This document shows, in pieces, positions 1 through 8,394 of a stretch of DNA of 10,265 bases. The notes below the pieces were generated by a model, which worked only from the letters and a program-made list of their open reading frames with translations, did no database searches and had not been told where the DNA came from. Both the position numbers and the translations under genes were made by a program. The stretch covers positions 1-10,265 of the forward strand of contig JAPEVF010001394.1 in the NCBI GenBank assembly GCA_029747585.1, read 5' to 3'. Source of the stretch: Pleurotus djamor (Eukaryota > Basidiomycota > Agaricomycetes > Agaricales > Pleurotaceae). Position 1 is the stretch's first letter, and the number at the start of each line of letters is the position of its first letter.

Positions 1-2
1 CT

Positions 3-635
3 GGCACCCCTTCAGGCACCAACGGCGCTACCCCCTCTGCATCAGGTTCAGGCTCTCTCCAGCAAGGATCCGGCGGTTCTTCCTTCCCTCGATGGGCAAT
101 CGCCGTCATTGTCATTCTTGGTTTCCTGGCCATTGCTGCTACATGTATACTGGTCTTCCTCATCATTCGACGGGTGCGCCGACGAAACTCGGAATTTGGC
201 TCGAATCGCAACTCTATGGGTTCTGCGTCACCTATGATACAGCATTCAGGCAACAACCCCCAGTCACCATTACTTGCAGGAGGGATGGCGGGCGCAACCT
301 CATCTGTTGTACACGGGCAACGACCGCCGAGTGTGGTTTCGCCGGACGGCGCTTCTGAGGTGTCACGCGCCAACTCTGCTGGGGATCAAGTCCCTTTCTC
401 AGGAGCAGACGCCGCCATCATGGCTCATGCCTTTAGAACGGCTCTGCGGAAACCGGATTTTACTGATCCGGTCGAAGAAGGCGAAAGTCCGGATAGAGAA
501 GACGAACCGCAGAGGACCGCGATCAACCGCGAATTGGCAGAAGAGGGTCGAGATATACGGAGCGTCAGCTCCTCAAGAGGGGTGAAAGTCGAGACGCTAA
601 GTGACCAAGAAGGAACCATTCAGGATCACAGATAG
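3..635 (+). CDS. C-terminal part of a single-pass membrane protein (5' end outside window)
   Basis: The frame is open from base 3 to a TAG at 633-635, giving 210 residues; the start and any upstream exons lie outside the window. The visible part begins with a low-complexity Ser/Gly/Thr stretch (about residues 1-28), typical of an O-glycosylated extracellular stalk. One strong membrane helix follows (about 31-55, WAIAVIVILGFLAIAA and onward). A basic RRVRRR stop-transfer cluster comes next, then a polar tail of about 150 residues rich in Ser, Pro and acidic residues. The positive-inside rule puts the tail in the cytosol (type I topology). The tail contains conserved-looking blocks such as ADAAIMAHAFRTALRKPDF and INRELAEEGRDIRSVSSSRG. 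This layout resembles fungal wall-stress sensors and other plasma-membrane glycoproteins, but I do not recognise the family. The outer domain that would define function is missing. Confidence 0.75.
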   Translation, partial: GTPSGTNGATPSASGSGSLQQGSGGSSFPRWAIAVIVILGFLAIAATCILVFLIIRRVRRRNSEFGSNRNSMGSASPMIQHSGNNPQSPLLAGGMAGATSSVVHGQRPPSVVSPDGASEVSRANSAGDQVPFSGADAAIMAHAFRTALRKPDFTDPVEEGESPDREDEPQRTAINRELAEEGRDIRSVSSSRGVKVETLSDQEGTIQDHR

Positions 636-1227
636 TGCATGTCTTGATTTTTGTGGTTTTCTTGGTTTCTTTTCTGTCTTTGGGCTTTTTCCGGTGGGTG
701 CATTGCAGGCCTTAGCGTGTCTGCTCTTTCCCTTGCTACGTCCGTCACCTTTTCTTGATGCATTTCCATCTAATTCGAAACATTTTCGCCGTCCCATTTC
801 GCTTGTTAAAACGTTGGGGCGCTTCCACTGTATCAAATTAAACTGATTCCCTCGCCTCGTCGTCCCCGTTCATACGCTTTACCACCCTCTCCCCCCTTCT
901 ACCGCCGAATCCAATCTGTGTGACAGATACAGACTTGGACCTGGACATTGTTCACACACACATACAAAACACATCCCTAACCCTTTTAACAACCTTATTC
1001 TTCCCTTACCTACATCAGTTGACCCTCTCCCCCGTCATCGATTCATCCCCCATCGTGTGTTTGTTTATTCACCCCGAAATTGAACTCTTTTTCTTTTTTT
1101 GAGAAAAAGCACAGTGTTCCACTCTTTGGCACTTTCTTCTCAGTCGCTCGCTTACTGTCTCTAACCTCTTCCATTCCCTGTCATTTCTATCCATCGCCTT
1201 TGCTTTCGACTACCGTTTACCCATTCC

Positions 1228-1242
1228 ATTGGCACATATATA
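1228..1242 (+). promoter_or_regulatory. Possible CCAAT (reverse) plus TATA-like element
   Basis: ATTGG (reverse complement of CCAAT) at 1228-1232 is followed by TATATA at 1237-1242. This is about 400 bp upstream of the ATG at 1638, so it would imply a long 5' UTR or one with an intron. It is equally compatible with transcription of the small frame at 1386. Both motifs are short and occur by chance, so this is only a pointer to the promoter. Confidence 0.2.
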
Positions 1243-1385
1243 CCATACCTATTTTCACATCTGTCTCTACCCTTCCTTTCCTTGTCCATTATCTCCCTCC
1301 CCACAATCCAAATTGCAATTGCAAAAATCTCCACCACCCGCACGATTATCCCAGCATTAACAGTTTCGCCGTATAGTAAATAGTC

Positions 1386-1526
1386 ATGGCCACCTTTTTC
1401 CCTTACGTTTTTACGCTTGAATCGCAACTTATCTTATTTGTCTTTTTGTCATTTTTATGTGTTTGTTTCGGTACAATGAAGTTTTATGGTTGTAAGTCGC
1501 ATGATGCACGATATGCGTGTTCTTGA
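1386..1526 (+). other. Small hydrophobic ORF (46 codons), possible uORF or short peptide
   Basis: An ATG at 1386 with purine at -3 and G at +4 opens a 46-codon frame ending in TGA at 1524-1526. The first 30 residues are mostly hydrophobic (LESQLILFVFLSFLCVCFG), like a signal anchor, followed by a short polar tail with three Cys in the full peptide's second half. T-rich non-coding DNA naturally yields hydrophobic translations, so this may be meaningless. If transcription of the gene at 1638 starts near the TATA-like site at 1237, this frame would be an upstream ORF in its leader. Confidence 0.15.
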
Positions 1527-1637
1527 ATCAAGTGGTTTTCTTGGAAGCGTTCGAACTTGTGAGAAGTAAGCGATGGGCGGTTATTGGGCGCTAGACCGGC
1601 TGAAGGGACGTTTCCCCGCTCGTTCCACCACCACATC

Positions 1638-4600
1638 ATGGACCGAGGATACACCAACTTTCTTACACACCTTCACATCGAGAACTCTTCGGTATCTCTG
1701 CCTACAATACAGGCGACCCTATCTCACTACTTGGCTAATGCCTCGCCTCTCCCTACACCACTCGCCGGAACAGTAGTTTCCAGTCCGCTCTTTCTGGCGT
1801 TAAGCTATCCGAAACTACAGACACTCTCTGCTGCATTCAGATATGCGTTTCATGCGAAGTATAAGCTCATTGAGGATGAGCTGAAGGAACGGCGAAGTCA
1901 GCCGCTAGGCTTGGGTCTTCTCACCAATTTGGTCTCGCAAAGTCTCTCTACGAGATTGAAGCAATGGTCTGGGGCTACTCTGAAAGGACTGCAAGGGGGT
2001 CATCCGATACTGAGGCTTGCTTGCTGCTCTGGTATGCTGCTTGGGATGGAGGATTTGCGCGTCGCGACGATGAAGGATGACGATGCGGCCGTATCCTTCG
2101 AGGGAAGTCGGGCCAAGGGTGATATCGAGGATGATATTGTCGTTGCTTTGGCAGAGTCTATGGATAGATACTCGTACCTTCAAAATGACGCTGGATGGGA
2201 AAGGGAATTCAGGAAAATGGTCGATCCAATTGAAGGTATGGAGGTTAGAGTGTGGACTTGAACAAGACGCGAGGCTCACGATGGACGCGTTTTAGCCGAT
2301 GCAATTTCACTGTCACTGGTGATCATGGCGCAGTGTGCACCACTGATACCACTGGACAAGCTGAGAGCTATACCGCTCCAGGTAGGTCATTATCTCGTGT
2401 ATTTTTACGCATACAACTAAATTTCTGTCGTCGGTTAGACACTTGCGCGTCTTCTTGCATCGTCACTAGAGGCTGCCTTACTCTCTGGATCCTTTCTTAC
2501 GGAATTGGCATCCTCGTTGTCTATGACTGATGACGGAAAAGTTGATATCTCGGTGTGTATTCCAAGAAGTCTTGTGCACGGTCAGATTCACTTAGGCTTC
2601 TTCTAGGAAGGCCGAGTTGAATCTATCTCTCTTCTCTTGTCTTCCCCCCTCTTCCTTAATATCGGCCCCTTGTCCCGGTTCTCTGCTCGTACTGTGGCAG
2701 CTCTGTTTACCGTCCGACCAAGCGAGGGGCTTCTTGCCGCGGACATGACATTGTCCGTGCTCATGAACATCACTGGAAGAGTAGACGCTGCGTGGCTACA
2801 GTGCCCATTCTCAGGTATCAAGGAAGACGTAATGAGTGCGATTTCTTCTCTTATATAATTTGATAACTATCTTATGTTGCATTCTAGCTCCGCGCTTACA
2901 GGCACTCTCCAAAGACGTATGGAACATTCTCAAACCCCTTCTTTTCACCGTGGTTATGATTGCCAAAGAGTGTCTTCAACAAGCGGTTTACGTTCCGCCG
3001 CTGTCAATAACTGCCGATAATTCCCCCACGCCTACAGACTTGAGTATATCAAGCCTACGGACGTTGAGCAACCTTTCCTTCGTGGTTTATGAATTCGGTG
3101 GCGTTTCCTCCCTGACCTCTGCGGACCCAGAAGGTGGTTTTAAGGAGCTCAAGGAAACTTTCTATTCGGCCCTCGACATCTTGACAGCGCGGCCTTCAAG
3201 TAGCAGTTTGCCAAATGATGGATTCAATCAAGTCGAGTTATGGGCGAGGGAAGCCTGCACCAATATTAATACCCATCTCCCACGCATAGGTGAGTACCTC
3301 TCCGTGCTCTCGTTGCTTTCTTTCCCCTTCGGCGGAGGTCGATTATCCCTGACCATCCAGGGCATGTGCTCTCTGCCCATCGCTACTTTTGTGTCACGGT
3401 GAATGTTTAACAGCATCTGGGGTTAACGCGATAAAGATGTGCACACTCGTTTTGCGAAATCGCTTATCTCCACGGCTCGGCTGCTAAAACGCCCATCTGG
3501 GTGAACGTTTGTCTGTCAGACAGTCTAATCTTCTTCACATACATTTTATCTTGTCAGGTCGGAGTAACTAATTTATTCTCATAGATCTGGATGCGGCCGT
3601 CGGTCTGGAGAAGTACTCGATGTTGGCGTTGAGCGCTGTTCGTCGTGCGAAGACTGCGTTCGTTCTGGCCTCGATAGAACAACTTGTTGTGTCTCTAAAC
3701 GATGACGCTCTCAATGATTGGGTATTGCCGATTTGTTTGCCGTGAGTGAGACAAACACTTTTAAATCGCCGAACTGTCCTGCCGTCATCACTCTCATGGA
3801 GCTATTAACCTGGCAGCCCTTTTTCGACTTCGCCGGGGTTTTGGATTTACATCACTCACCCTGTTCTTCCCCCAGGATTTTGGACGCTGAAGAACACCGT
3901 GAGGTCTATGAATCGGCACATTCCGTGGTTCTGGCGGTATTTTCGTCTCGTTCACAAGCGTCACCACTAGGTCAGTCATTCCATAACCTCCTCGATGGCC
4001 TATGACGCCTTATCTCTGACTCAGGTACCGTAGGTTCCGCAGGCCGTCTTCCCATGGAATCGCCAACATCGACCCATACTCCAACCATTGATGCCGACAT
4101 TGCTCTGCGGCTTGTGCCGTCCTACATTACTTGTCTGATAGAGGTATGAGTTTTTACGCCACCTTTCCAAGACCGCGTGCTGATCTTCTGGGTTTATCTT
4201 TTCTACTTTTGTTCATATCTATGTCACCCCATCCCCGGCGTCTTGGTCACATTTCCGCCGCTTCTTTCTGATTCTGGTCATATGTGCTCGCGTATATTCA
4301 GAGCTCTAAGCGGATGAAGCTGAATAAGACCCAGCTCTGCTTGGCATTCTCTACGGTGGTAAGGTGCACTAGCGCCAGCATCATGAGTAGATCAACAATT
4401 GGAGAAGGTCCGACGAAAACGGCCGAGAGAGAAGCACTCACATGGTACTGCATCGAAAAGTTGCTCATTGCGATGGCGGAGGTCGATGATGAGCGCTATT
4501 GGCCTAATCGCGTGGTCGGCTACGATGAGCACGCACATCAACTGCATCTCATGCTGATCTCAAGTATACCGTGTCTACCGCCTAACCTCCTACCCCGTGT

Positions 4601-4889
4601 CCTGGATGAAATCCGATCCATCCTCATACGAAACGCCAGGACATCCTCCGACACAGGGTCAAGTACCCCCAAACGAATGGAGCGATACAATGAACTTGTC
4701 AAAGCCTTACTCGCCGAGATCGTTGAAGGCGTGGGCGATCGGGAAAAAGATTTTGTAATGCGGTGGTGGCATGATAACCGGCTTCAGATGATTGTCACGT
4801 CCGACCCTCGCCCTGGAGAACAAAATTATCCAAGGGAATCCTCTCAGCCAGACGAACAGAAGCACGCCGACGTTGTATCTCGTTTGTAA
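1638..4889 (+). CDS. PTS1-bearing helical protein, probable Pex8-like peroxin (9 exons, 788 aa)
   Basis: Exons by splice phase: 1638-2235, 2296-2381, 2439-2552, 2607-2814, 2888-3289, 3585-3741, 3876-3970, 4025-4143, 4302-4889. All joins stay in frame and give 788 residues. The ATG at 1638 has A at -3 and G at +4; the frame is open further upstream but has no earlier ATG near it. The product lacks a signal peptide and clear membrane spans. It looks like a chain of amphipathic helices (HEAT/ARM-like), with conserved-looking blocks EEHREVYESAHSVVLAVF (about 526-543), EALTWYCIEKLL (about 637-648) and GVGDREKDFVMRWWHDNR (about 736-753). It ends in SRL (786-788), a peroxisomal matrix signal (PTS1) read by Pex5. 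Known Pex8 proteins are fungal, line the inner peroxisomal membrane, link the docking and RING import complexes, and often end in a PTS1. Length and layout fit, but Pex8 identity rests on overall resemblance and the tripeptide. The next gene also encodes a PTS1 protein. Alternative: another peroxisomal helical-repeat protein. Confidence 0.6.
3290..3584 (+). other. Unusually long intron of the Pex8-like gene
   Basis: This intron runs from GTGAGT at 3290 to CATAG at 3584, 295 nt. Most other introns in the window are 46-75 nt, and only two others in this gene (134 and 158 nt) stand out. It joins codons in phase 1, giving LPRIG/DLDAAVGLEKYS. Another plausible acceptor (TTAACAG) ends at 3413, but reading on from it in phase hits a stop after about 24 codons. 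An inverted repeat, TGTCTG-T-CAGACA, lies at 3510-3522. I found no C/D-box snoRNA pattern inside it. Confidence 0.6.
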
Positions 4890-5119
4890 CGTTTTGAATG
4901 ACATACGTCAAATTCCAACTCCTTCGCGATTCGTTCTTCGGGATCAAGTCTAGATAAGCCCCGCGCAGACACCTGAATTCAGATGCAGGTTTTAAGCTAA
5001 TCTGAAAGGACATAAAGGCGTTTCGCATTTAATCTGAGGTAAGAGTGGAATTGTGGACCGGTGTCTATAACTCATCACAAGCAAGTGCAAGCAGGTTACC
5101 GGACCGGCCAAACAACAGA

Positions 5120-5134
5120 TTACCGAGTCGGTAA
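5120..5134. promoter_or_regulatory. Inverted repeat with CCG-N3-CGG core, possible zinc-cluster factor site
   Basis: TTACCG-AGT-CGGTAA is a perfect 6-bp inverted repeat with a 3-nt spacer. Paired CGG/CCG triplets with fixed spacing are the usual targets of fungal Zn2Cys6 transcription factors. It lies about 320 bp upstream of the synthetase ATG. The match is short and which factor would bind is unknown. Confidence 0.3.
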
Positions 5135-5157
5135 GCATTACCCCACTCAGTGTACAG

Positions 5158-5196
5158 GGTGGGTCCTTCCAGGTCCTTTTCCATCAAGGACCCACC
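5158..5196. repeat. 11-bp perfect inverted repeat with a three-copy GGTCCTT heptamer
   Basis: GGTGGGTCCTT at 5158-5168 is the exact reverse complement of AAGGACCCACC at 5186-5196, with a 17-nt spacer. The heptamer GGTCCTT occurs at 5162-5168 and again at 5172-5178, starting exactly 10 bp later. It occurs a third time on the other strand at 5186-5192. It could be an operator with helically phased sites or a hairpin in RNA. It sits about 270 bp from each flanking coding region. Confidence 0.45.
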
Positions 5197-5203
5197 ACGG
5201 CTG

Positions 5204-5216
5204 GATTCCTGGAATC
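5204..5216. repeat. Short perfect palindrome GATTCC-T-GGAATC
   Basis: A 6-bp inverted repeat with a single-base spacer, 8 bp downstream of the larger repeat at 5158-5196. It may belong to the same regulatory cluster. No known factor is assigned. Confidence 0.3.
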
Positions 5217-5415
5217 TTGAACCTATCCTTCAAAGCAGATCAGAGATATAATGTGGCGTGCGTGCGAGACCGTTCAGTTACGATCGTCCTTTCGGATCAC
5301 GCTCACAATCCAACGTAGTGCATGAGGGGTAAGACGCACCAAGGTTTCTTCATGCGACTTCTATCCCGTAACGAGGTAAATGGAGTATGGCGTTACATCG
5401 CATGTCCCTTAGTCC

Positions 5416-5421
5416 TATAAG
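5416..5421 (+). promoter_or_regulatory. TATA-like element upstream of the acyl-CoA synthetase
   Basis: TATAAG at 5416-5421 lies 33 bp before the proposed ATG at 5455, which would leave a very short leader. Another TATAAT-like string lies at about 5246. Either could be used. The motif is weak evidence on its own. Confidence 0.2.
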
Positions 5422-5454
5422 TAATAAGTATCCTCGACTCCGCCAAAACTTGTG

Positions 5455-8264
5455 ATGCCTCTTCCCTTTCCATCAACTATGCTTCTCTCCGCACCGGCCG
5501 CACTTCCAGACGACATTCCAGACAATCTCACCATCCCACAGTTTCTACTCGACCATCCCCACAGACTAAAACCACATAGCGAGGGAAGACCGTTGCTTGT
5601 CGATGAAGTGACAGGCCAATCGATGACCTTGGCAGAAGTATGTCTATCGTTTGTTTCTAGCGACCGTCGCTTAAACTCCTCAGGTGCGCCGGCGGTCAGC
5701 TGCGCTTGCCAATGGACTCTTTCGTAAATCCCTCTTCGGTAAGTACCTTTATGCCACTCGCCTCAGCACCAGTTCCATTGCTCAACCGCCGGCTTCCAGG
5801 CGATGAAGAGACTGTCGGTGTGTGACAAGCGACGTCTCTACATAAGCGTAGTCCTCATCGTTTACTTCTAGCGCTGATTTGCAGCCCGAACCATATCGGT
5901 GTGATATAGAATCCAACGTTCATCAAGTCTTCTGGTGCTCAATTCGTTTATTCTTAGATTACCCGACTATTATATGGGCCATCCATAGGCTGAATGGCAT
6001 CTTCACGTTCGTACGCCCTTCATGCAAACACAGGCGGAGCTGATGATAGGTCCCTAGTGGCGCAAACCCGGGGTCTACCCGTGATGAACTTGTCTACCAA
6101 CTGCAACAGAGCAATGCGTCCGTGATTTTTGTCCACCCACTTTCCCTCGATACTGTCCTCTCTGCCGCGAACATCGTAGGCCTCCCTTACGACAGAATCA
6201 TCACATTCGATTCGTCAGATCCTACAGGGTTTCTTACTGTGTCAGAACTGGTGGCGCAAGGTTTAGACGAGTCAGGGAATGAGCTGGCATTCTCGGAGCG
6301 TAGGCTCTCGCCGGGGGAAGCCAGGAGTAAGGTGGCAGTTTTGTGCTTCTCATCCGGTACGACGGGACCTCCAAAGGTAATGCGGTTATCTACCAATTGC
6401 ACTTCTTTTCTCTCTCCGCCAACTCACTTGTCACGCTAGGCTATCTCCATATCGCATTATGCTCTCATTGTGAACCTATTGCAAATGGCAGAGCATAACC
6501 GAGTGGATAAGCCATTTGCCACAACTAAACCGGTTGGGTATAATCCTGGAGACATCACACTTCAAAGTAAGTACCTACGTGCAACAAAAATTCCGCGGTT
6601 AATTTAATTTGACCTTGGGTACCTTTCAGTGCTACCTCTAAACCGTGAGTCGGACTGGTAGCCTGAGCTACGAACTTGATGCATCTAACCCGTCGTCCAT
6701 AGACGTCGCAGGCCTCATCTGTAACGTAATGATTTACCTCTGCCTCCCAAGCAGTTTGCCACACTAATCTTGCTTTATTGCTCTTGCGCGTCTAGTTACA
6801 CTTCCCGCTATTCTCGGGGGTAAGGCTCTACTGGGCTTCTCTTCCCGCCTTCGAAAAATGTCTGACATCTATACAGATGACCGTAGTCATCGTACAGAAG
6901 TATAGTTTTCAGACTATGCTTTCTAGCATTGCTCGTTTCCGCATTACCCACCTCCTGTTAGTCTTCCATCCCTGATCTTGCCAAAAGAACCGAGCTAAAC
7001 GATAATTCCCCGTGCTTAGTCTCGTGCCCCCTCAAGTGGTCGCACTTACGAAGGTAAGTAGCTTCCTACCCAGCTTACACCCGCGCATCTGATATCTCCA
7101 TCCAAGGATCCATTGGCTAGAAAAGTCGACCTCAGTAGCGTGAGGCATGTTTTGTCTGGCGCTGCCCCCCTCTCTCCAGAAATAAGTTCTCAGCTGTACG
7201 ATTTGTTTCCGGATGCTCAAATTGGACAAATATATGGTAATTGCTGTTAAACACCCTCCTTCTTTTCGGTAGCCGGGCTTAACCTATTTTCCTGTCAGGC
7301 CTGACGGAGACAGCTACCACATTGTCGATGCTTCCTGCCCGGCAGTTTAGAGGACCCCTTGGCAGTGTTGGCCAGTTCCTACCGGGTGTTGCCGCCAAAG
7401 GTAGGTCGTTTAGTAAACTTCCTTCAACATTACCATAAAGAAGCCACAGTGGTTAAAAGCGACGGATCATTAGCCGGATACGGTGAACCTGGAGAATTGT
7501 ATGTTTCTACCCCGTCCCAAGCACTAGGGTACCATCGCGACGATATCTCGTAAGTTCTCGCATCAAATCGCTTAGCCATCTCCCCTTTTCTCAGCTGAAA
7601 ATAACAGAACCAGAGAAACTTTCATAGACGGGTGCGTAGGCGACCACTTTATGTCAACCTTGCACCGCGGCTCATGAAGAGCTTCTTTTCAGATGGGTGA
7701 GAACGGGTGACCACGTTCTTATCTCGCCTGAAGGCGAGGTGTACATTCTGGATCGGATAAAAGAGTTGATCAAAGTTCGCGCCTTTCAAGTTGGTGCCTT
7801 GTTCTCGTTTGTTTCTCATGCGGCCACGGGTATACTGACCGTCAAATAGGTCGCTCCGGCGGAACTGGAAGGATGTCTCCTTGAGCACCCCGATGTCCTC
7901 GACTGCGCTGTCGTCGGTACTCCCGACTCGTACAATGGCGAAGTCCCCGCAGCTTATGTTGTCTTGTCTCCGAAATCCGTCAAACGCTCGAGGGACGAGC
8001 CTTCCTATGCGGAGAAAATCCGTTCTTCCATTCTCTGCGTAAGTCGCACCAGCACGCGATTTTCTCTCATGCTCACCGATACAATTTTCTCAACATTTGC
8101 TGTAGCATGTTGCTTCTCGCAAAAGCCGATACAAACGGATACGATATGTCGAGTTCCTAGATGCTATTCCCAAAACAGCCAGCGGGAAGATTCTACGACG
8201 TGAACTTAGAGATCGCATACGGCCGTCGTATCTCCAGATCGACACCACGGACGCAAAGCTATAA
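5455..8264 (+). CDS. Peroxisomal 4CL-like acyl-CoA synthetase (AMP-binding), 19 exons, 584 aa
   Basis: Exons: 5455-5637, 5684-5738, 5800-5817, 5872-5898, 5958-6006, 6058-6376, 6440-6566, 6630-6644, 6703-6725, 6796-6819, 6877-6956, 7020-7053, 7107-7236, 7299-7400, 7450-7549, 7608-7631, 7693-7789, 7850-8038, 8106-8264. The joined frame gives 584 residues, normal for the family. Adenylation motifs appear in order: SSGTTGPPK (209-217, ATP-binding loop), LPLNHVAG, SGAAPLSPE (335-343), YGLTET (361-366), TGD (441-443), YILDRIKELIKVR (454-466) and PKTASGK with catalytic Lys560. Such enzymes activate a carboxylic acid as acyl-AMP and then form the CoA thioester. The closest class is 4-coumarate-CoA-ligase-like and fungal Pcs60-like proteins; substrate cannot be told from sequence. 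The C-terminus is AKL, a PTS1 variant, so the peroxisomal matrix is the likely site. ATG 5455 has G at -3; an in-frame ATG at 5479 is an alternative. The acceptor at 7449 is preferred over 7440 because it gives a 49-nt intron and the expected GVAAKVVKSDGS. Confidence 0.93.
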
Positions 8265-8278
8265 CCTGCGGTTGGCTG

Positions 8279-8320
8279 ATGGGGAGGATGTTACTACACA
8301 TAGACATTTATCTTATCTGA
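8279..8320 (+). other. Possible uORF in the leader of the BTB gene
   Basis: Between the synthetase stop (8264) and the BTB start (8395) are only 130 bp. An ATG at 8279 opens a 13-codon frame ending in TGA at 8318-8320. It would be in the leader only if transcription starts upstream of it, which the sequence does not show. The promoter of the BTB gene must overlap the end of the synthetase gene or lie in this short gap. Confidence 0.15.
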
Positions 8321-8394
8321 TACCTTTCATTGGATCGCATCTCAAATACCCAAGGTTGTCAATCTTATCAATCTCTCTTTCCACCCTTACGGCC

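Larger units (their letters stand above)
636..1637. other. Intergenic region, pyrimidine-rich, between membrane-protein gene and Pex8-like gene
   Basis: About 1 kb without a convincing gene. From roughly 840 to 1380 the plus strand is strongly C/T-rich. Open frames here translate into low-complexity Ser/Leu/Phe/Pro/His strings and are best read as composition artefacts. The region should hold the 3' UTR and polyadenylation site of the upstream gene and the promoter and 5' UTR of the gene starting at 1638. CT-rich tracts are common in fungal promoters, especially upstream of transcription starts. A T-tract hairpin lies near 1088-1110, with 8-bp arms CTTTTTCT and AGAAAAAG around a 7-nt loop. 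Confidence 0.6.
4890..5454. other. Intergenic region between the two peroxisomal genes
   Basis: 565 bp between the TAA of the Pex8-like gene and the ATG of the acyl-CoA synthetase. No supported gene lies here; the open frames in it are short and do not resemble protein. It must carry the 3' UTR of the first gene and the promoter of the second. It contains several short perfect inverted repeats listed separately, two copies of GGACCGG (5055-5061 and 5101-5107), a direct repeat TAATCTGA (4998-5005 and 5030-5037), and a GTAACG/CGTTAC pair (5368-5373 and 5391-5396). Confidence 0.6.

Noticed and set aside
1540..1560. GCGTTCGAAC resembling a tRNA B box
   Set aside because: No matching A box or cloverleaf upstream at tRNA spacing.
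1641..1648. CCGAGG core like the fatty-acid regulator FarA/FarB site of ascomycetes
   Set aside because: It is inside codons 2-4 of the Pex8-like gene, occurs once, and that regulator is described from ascomycetes.
1905..2279. 124-codon antisense open frame in exon 1 of the Pex8-like gene
   Set aside because: Shadow of the coding strand; it crosses the exon 1 donor and has no recognisable domain.
3414..3487. Possible extra exon inside the long intron of the Pex8-like gene
   Set aside because: From the TTAACAG acceptor the phase-correct reading ends in a stop after about 24 codons, with no good donor before it. Direct joining of 3289 to 3585 keeps a sensible protein.
3290..3584. Intronic snoRNA
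   Set aside because: No canonical C box (RTGATGA) paired with a D box, and no convincing H/ACA arrangement.
5061..5318. 85-codon open frame in the intergenic region
   Set aside because: It runs through the inverted repeats, lacks a protein-like pattern and has no supporting splice or start context.
7401..7440. Shorter 40-nt intron ending at AAAG 7440 in the synthetase
   Set aside because: In frame, but the intron would be very short and add three residues. The CAG at 7449 gives a normal 49-nt intron and a better family match.
8161..8394. In-frame upstream ATG at 8161 as start of the BTB protein
   Set aside because: It lies inside the last exon of the synthetase in another frame, and the extension has no protein-like features. 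ATG 8395 begins the Ser-rich N-terminus.
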